Positions 58,790-64,000 of a DNA stretch of 64,000 bases are shown here, one piece after another. The translations under genes and the position numbers were made by a program. The notes under the pieces are model-generated. The model saw only the letters and a program-made list of their open reading frames with translations. It was not told the DNA's origin and did no database searches. This DNA is from Scytalidium lignicola (taxonomy: Eukaryota > Ascomycota > Leotiomycetes), in NCBI GenBank assembly GCA_002812745.2, contig NCSJ02000021.1, positions 124,001-188,000 of the forward strand, written 5' to 3'. Within the stretch, counting starts at the first letter, position 1. Each line of letters opens with the position of its first letter.

Positions 58790-60421
58790 ATACTAATTAC
58801 AAGCTTAATTTTAAAATATTTATATATATTAATAAAAAGCATTGTATAACATTTTAAAAGATAGTTTTTAAAGTTAAAAAAANGTATATTATTAAGTTTT
58901 AAAAATAATTTAATTTATTATTGTTAAATTCCTTTATATATTCACAAGTTAATCTGTACTTTTAATATTATCTTTACAAAAGGTAATTTATATTTAGAAG
59001 AACTTATTATTAAAGTTTAAGATGTTAAAGTTATTACTAAAGTTAATTTCTTATATTCTTTATTATTTTCACTTTTTNACCTTATAAGATATAACTCTCT
59101 TTTTATAGTTAAACTTTACATTTAAGAAGATTGTATAATTTATTAAGAAAAGGAAAGTATTTGAAGATAAGGTTCTTTAAGTAATTATCCTTATTAAACA
59201 TAATTATAATCATTTAAAAANGTTTAAAGAATAAGAAGTTTAAATTAAGATATACTAATAACTTTGATATTCTACATATTAATCTTATAAAAAATTATGT
59301 TATATACTTATAAGTTATAAAGTTAAGTACTTTATCTTCATCTTTAATTATTTCCTCATTTCCAGTTGTTTTTAAAGCTTTTCTTAATGATAAAAAGATT
59401 TTTAATTAACTTTTAATAGTTATTATAATTTATAACTATTATTTTATAGCTTATTCTGCTTTAAATTTAAAATATGCTCTAATTATAACAGATAATCTTA
59501 TTAAACTGAAATCTTATAAAGAAACTTTTAATACTTTATATTTTAAAGAATAATAAAATACTATAGTTATTAAGCTTAAGTCTTTAATAAAGTATAAGAC
59601 TTTTAAGCTTATTTAACTTCTTCTTAAAAAGCATACTTTAAAAGGTTAATAAGTTTATTATATCAAGTATAATATAAACTATTAAATTAAACACTTTAAA
59701 GTTAAGTTTATAGTTAAAGGATATAAACAACATTATAAAGTAGATTATAATTAAACTTATGTAAATGTTATTAAGTTAATAACTTAAAAAGTATTAATAT
59801 TAGTTATTATTATTTATAATTAACAAATATACTAAATAAATATTATTATAACCTTTTTAAATAATAATATTAACATAGAAATCCATATAAATCTCCTTAA
59901 AGGATTTATTATTAAAGATCTTTAAGCTTTTAATATTAAATATATTAATATTATTAATAATAATAATCATATTATTCTTCTTCTTTTAAAGTCTTTATAT
60001 AAACTGAAACAAGTTTTTCATTGTTAATAATTAAAGTTCAATTTGAAATTAATTGAAATTAACTTTCTTCTTCTTTAATTAACGTTTAAACATCTTTATT
60101 TATACTTATATTAATAATTTTCTAATTATTAATCTTAAAAACTTTTAATTTAACAAGGTTAAGTGAATTCTTTATAATTTATTCAAAATAATCAATATAA
60201 AACTTATATCTTGGTTTTTAAGAGTATATATTATATAAGATTAAGAGAAATATACTATTTCTCTTATCTAAGATAAGTATATCAAGAAGATTTTTAATTA
60301 ATTTAAATACAACAATATTAAACTTTATTTTACTTTTTTAAAGTAAATGTAATTAAGTTTATAATTAAATACAATAATATAATTACTCTTTAAAATATTC
60401 AACTTTATTCTAAAAAGGTTA
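58790..60421 (+). mobile_element. More heavily degraded Ty1/copia, remnant 2
   Basis: This repeats the integrase-linker-reverse transcriptase part of remnant 1 (start YINKKHCITF near 58830; KVKFIVKGYKQHYKVDYN near 59700). It goes further into the RT: INIIITFLNNNINIEIHINL near 59840, then HIILLLLKSLYKLKQ near 59970. The RT matches the family of the copia element at 37919-42857 (which has HIALLLLKSLYGLKQ). Almost all C has been lost, consistent with stronger RIP than in remnant 1. Confidence 0.7.
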
Positions 60422-60429
60422 ATTCTATT

Positions 60430-60853
60430 TAGACTGGCTGATCAGTCTAGACCGGACCAGACCGTGGGTTTTGTGGGGACCGTGCTCAGACCGTAGACTA
60501 TACGAAAATTTTGAGACTGGACTGTGAGATTACAGTCTGGTTTAGCTTAAAAAANTGGGGATTGTATATTAATGTCAGGCTGTACTTAGACTGTGCTCAG
60601 ACTATGTAGTCTAAAATGTTACTATATTTAGTATATTTTTGTCTTATTTAAGTAATATTAGCGAATTACAGTCTTGCTTTATTTAAATTAGACCATAGTC
60701 CGGTCTGGCTTAAAAAATGGGGACTGTTCTATGGTCTGGTCCAGACTGGACTGTAAGGCCACGGTCTTGCTTAATTTTTTGTGGACAAGACTATGTAGTT
60801 TACGGTCTCGTCTGGACCAGACCATAGTCTAATGCAATGGTCTGGCTAGTCTA
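60430..60853. mobile_element. Short non-autonomous hAT-like element (MITE) with 8-bp TSD
   Basis: A 424-bp island of much higher G+C inside extremely AT-rich DNA, flanked by the perfect 8-bp direct repeat ATTCTATT (60422-60429 and 60854-60861). Ends are inverted: TAGACTGGC at the left and GCTAGTCTA at the right. The interior is built from many GACTGG/CCAGAC/GGTCTGG-type repeats in both orientations, giving long imperfect palindromy, and it has no ORF. An 8-bp duplication is the hallmark of hAT-superfamily insertion. No related autonomous element is in the window. Confidence 0.75.
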
Positions 60854-60861
60854 ATTCTATT

Positions 60862-61452
60862 ATGTATCTTATAATATAAATATACTTTGATTTATTCTTT
60901 TTAATTTCTTAACTCTTACAATTCCTTTAAAATTTATCTTTACAACATTTAAAGTTAGTTAAATAAGTCTTTTAATACCTTTAAAGTACTTAAGATATTA
61001 GAATTACTTTTAAAGAAGATAAAAACCTTGATTTTTATAGTTTTAACAACTTTAATTATAATAATTATTTAAAAATAAATTAATTTATTATAAGTTACTT
61101 TTTCTTTTTAAGTAATAACTTTATTTTTAACATTATTAACAATTACTTTAAGTTAACATTATAAGCTTTAAAATCATTTTAAATAATAATGATTAAAGTT
61201 TTTTTTTCTATAGTTAAGATTATTAAACAATTAAAAAAAGCTAAACATATTAATATTAAATATTATTTTGTATATGAAAAAGTATAATCAAGAGAAATTA
61301 TTTTAAATTACATCTTTATTATAAATATAATAATTAATAATCTTATAAAAACTTTGAATTCAGTTAAGTATATAAAGTTTATAAATTTATTAAGTTTAAA
61401 ATTAATTACTTTAAATTAATAAATTTCTTATTTTAAATTTAAATATTATACT
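60862..61452. other. Extremely AT-rich relic DNA
   Basis: It is almost entirely A/T with scattered G, probably the continuation of RIP-mutated transposon DNA into which the MITE inserted. No coding motif is recognisable. Confidence 0.45.
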
Positions 61453-61805
61453 TGTTACGGGTTTTACCTAACAAGCTGATTAGTGTAGGCCTGAGGCTTA
61501 ATACACGACAAAGTGTATATAGAGAACCTAGCAATCACGTGACTAGGACCTAGGGGACCTAGGGGGGTCCAAGGGGTCCACGGACCTGGGGGACTTGGGG
61601 AGGTCTAGGAGGTCCAGCTGTATTTCATTATCTATATAAGCATGCTATAGGAACATGAGAGTAGACTCCTTGTGTTCAACCTAAATACATTACTAGATCC
61701 TACCCATGACTTAGTCGCCTGCTTGTATGTTACATGTTTCCATTGTTCCTGAACATCTACTTTACCCCTGCTATCCAATGACCTGGATGGCGTAGTTTTA
61801 TAACA
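61453..61805 (+). repeat. 5' LTR of gypsy copy 2
   Basis: Begins TGTTACGGG and ends TAACA. It shares the TTCATTATCTATATAAG core and GACTCCTTGTGTTCAACC with the copy 1 LTRs. The U3 tract 61545-61615 is a dense array of GGACC/GGTCC/AGGGG motifs. Confidence 0.92.
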
Positions 61806-62721
61806 TTTTGAACATCACTTATCTTGATGAATTAGAATTTGGAAATAGACATACTAGTAGATAACAACAACGAATGATAACCTGAAGAAGGTTCTGAAGA
61901 AGGCTCTGAAGAAGAATCTGAAGAGGGATCTGAAGAAGTATCTGAGGAAAGTTCAGAAGATAGTTCAGAAGAAGACCAAGATGAGAACCAGACTATCGTA
62001 GAAGTTAACATCCAAGGAGGAATGTTAGAGGAAGTTGTTATACTACTAAAACAATCTACTAGGTTAACAAAGGGATTAACCGTTAGAAAATCGTCAAGAG
62101 TTACAAGAAAGAAGCCAGCACCTCCATTACCTAAACCTGACCTTGAACCAGTTCTAGCACCAAGAGCCTTAAGTCCAGACCTTAATCCAGACTCTGAACC
62201 AGAGGACAGTGTTGAGCAAGTCCTAATGACAACACTTAGAGAAGTTAAAATCACCAGACTAGACTTGTTCTATAAGGACAAAAAGAAGTTAAAAGTATAT
62301 CTTACTTAGACAAGAACTTATTTGATATTGAACAATCACCTACTGCCTAAAGATACACATAAGGTTTTGTAAGCATCAACATACTTAAGAGGAGTAGCTA
62401 AAACTTAGTTTCAACCCTTTAAAAACAAATAATTTGTTACAAACGGAGGAACAACAAACCAAGGAGTAAGAAGCATCCTTGGAAGTTGGGAAAACTATAC
62501 AGGAGAACTCAAACGCTTATATGGGGATGTTAACGAAAAAANGGAATACTAAGAGACAATTAGCTTACCTTAGACAAACTAAAAGCCTTAACAAATATAC
62601 AATACTTTATCACCAGTATACAATATCAGTCAACTAAGGAGAAGAGGTATATATATATCAATATAAGACTAGGTTGAAGAACTCAATCAAAGAAGAACTG
62701 TACTAACAACCTGTAGTTACT

Positions 62722-63312
62722 ATGTTCAACACCTTAATAGATTTGTCTATCAAGATTAAGAATAAGCAATATAAGATGATCTTGGACAAAAATGGAGGAT
62801 CTTACTTCAACTGTAAAAAGACTAACAGCAAAAAGGATCATAAGGACCTTATGGAGTTAGACGCTATGAAAAAAGGAAAGACTTTTAAAAGAAAAGGAAA
62901 GAAGCATTTCAAAGGAAGAAGCAAGAAAAGGAATTCCTTTAGAATATCCCTTGAAGAACTTGACAAAAGAAGGAAAAACAAGTTATGTTTTAAGTGTAAA
63001 CTCTTTGGATATATGGCAAATACTTATAAGAAGGACAACAAGTCAAGCATGTTAGTTAAGGTCAGAGCTATAAGAATCCTAAGAATTATGGATATCCTAT
63101 CAGAAACATCAGGAGAAGAAAGCTTAAGCGAAGAAGAGAATTCCTTGGAAGAAGAAGAAGAACAACAAAGCTTAGTAATCATACTAGAACTTACTGTTAA
63201 GACTGATGCAGATGAGATGGCAATAGCAAGAATCCTTAAAACAGACTTTGTACTTATGACAAGAACTCAACATATAAAGCACTCTCAAGATAACAACCAG
63301 AACAAAGGTTAA
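62722..63312 (+). pseudogene. gag fragment with zinc knuckle, gypsy copy 2
   Basis: The longest intact piece of the element, 196 codons. It is basic Lys-rich (KGKTFKRKGKKHFKGRSKK near 58-76) and followed by a CCHC-type knuckle, CFKCKLFGYMANTYKK, in which the His and last Cys positions read Tyr, then an acidic Glu/Ser tail (SLSEEENSLEEEEEQQ). The upstream gag frame (61865-62700) is interrupted by stops, so this is part of a dead gag rather than a gene. The equivalent stretch of copy 1 lies at 29818-30241. Confidence 0.8.
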
Positions 63313-64000
63313 GGCAGATGGAGATTGATTCTAAGAGTCAGTAGAATTTGGATAATTGTACTGATGAACTTTGAGATTATACTTACAAAACAATATCCTA
63401 TTTTTGAAGAACTATTAGTCTTAAGATATTATCTCATAATCAATATAAGAGGACTAAGAGGATAAGAGATCCTAGACAGAAGTCAGCTTTTCAGAACTGT
63501 ATAATAGGAAGAAGTAACTATCAAAGTACATGAACTTGATATTAGAGATCTTACTCTTGTCTATAAGACTAATCTCCAGAGTATTGTCATAAAGAAGGGA
63601 TTACATGAATTCCTCTTACCAGTAGAAAGAACTCAGATTTAGGACAACTTTGACTAAATGCCTGAAGAAGCCTGGATAATAATTGAAGAAGGGTTAAGTT
63701 ATATTGTATAGAGAAGATATAATATACAACATAAAGAACTTCTGATGATAACCTTCTAACAAGAAAGATTAAAAGTAAAAACATAATATGGAGAAATCTA
63801 AGGTTTAGGAAAGTCAGTAGAACAATTACCTAAAACTGAATAATACTATACTCAACAAGAACAGAAAGGACTAATTGAGATTGTTGTCAAACAAGCCAAT
63901 TAAGATAAAGAAGCTTTGCTTATGGTCAATAAACTAGAAGAAGATTCATTACCTTTAAAAGCACTTATTATATTACCAGAGGAAGACAAATTAATACAGA

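Larger units (their letters stand above)
61453..64000 (+). mobile_element. Ty3/gypsy LTR retrotransposon, copy 2 (runs off window)
   Basis: Same family as 28545-35693, better preserved. The 5' LTR 61453-61805 is followed by the Glu/Ser-repeat gag start, gag body with an open 196-codon segment, a zinc-knuckle region and protease-side sequence up to the window end. Stops are still present (TAG/TAA at expected Gln codons, for example near 62308 and 62357), so this copy is also inactivated. Confidence 0.92.

Noticed and set aside
61832..62254. 140-codon minus-strand ORF rich in Ser/Pro/Glu
   Set aside because: Antisense of the Glu/Ser repeat at the start of gypsy gag; an artefact of the GAA/TCT repeat.

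Overview
The window looks like a chromosome segment of a filamentous ascomycete (Pezizomycotina). Coding genes carry short GT-AG introns (mostly 48-88 bp). The proteins are fungal housekeeping types: a Yme1 i-AAA protease, an ING/PHD protein, a Uds1-domain septation protein, a Dsc2-like rhomboid and a cis-prenyltransferase. Repeats are AT-enriched and full of stop codons where Gln or Trp is expected (CAA/CAG to TAA/TAG) and of His-to-Tyr changes, as repeat-induced point mutation (RIP) produces. A class such as Leotiomycetes is possible, but the sequence alone does not prove it. Many single Ns sit next to homopolymer runs, an assembly or base-calling artefact.

Layout. (1) About 1-20.8 kb is a normal-composition housekeeping block: YME1-like (+), a large unknown acidic/Ser-rich protein (+), a Uds1 coiled-coil protein (-), an ING/PHD chromatin protein (-), then a divergent pair of a dehydrodolichyl diphosphate synthase (-) and a Dsc2-like membrane protein (+). 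(2) About 21.9-27.6 kb holds a dead Helitron. A small intact Cys-rich ORF sits at its head and an intact three-exon DUF3716-like gene on the opposite strand lies at its tail. (3) About 28.5-45.6 kb is a nested transposon graveyard: a Ty3/gypsy element with both LTRs (+), a heavily mutated minus-strand gypsy element interrupted by a younger Ty1/copia element with 165-bp LTRs and a perfect TATTA target duplication, and a Mutator-like (FAR1 domain) fragment. (4) About 46.8-53.2 kb is a gene island of four oxidoreductase-type genes: two divergent short-chain dehydrogenases, an NmrA/isoflavone-reductase-like protein and a Sur2-like sphingoid C4-hydroxylase. It is walled in by transposons on both sides and could be a small metabolic cluster. 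(5) About 53.9-64 kb is again transposon debris: a pogo/Fot1 transposase fragment, two successive copia remnants of different decay, a short hAT-like MITE with an 8-bp target duplication, and the 5' part of a second copy of the same gypsy family, running off the window.

How the genes relate. The left block is a set of unrelated core genes for mitochondrial proteostasis, septation, chromatin, dolichol synthesis and ER/Golgi quality control. The island at 46.8-53.2 kb is the only place where neighbouring genes could share a pathway. One of its SDRs lacks the catalytic tyrosine, so it may be a pseudo-enzyme or be decaying. Splice models were worked out by hand from frame continuity and conserved motifs. 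They have not been checked against transcripts.
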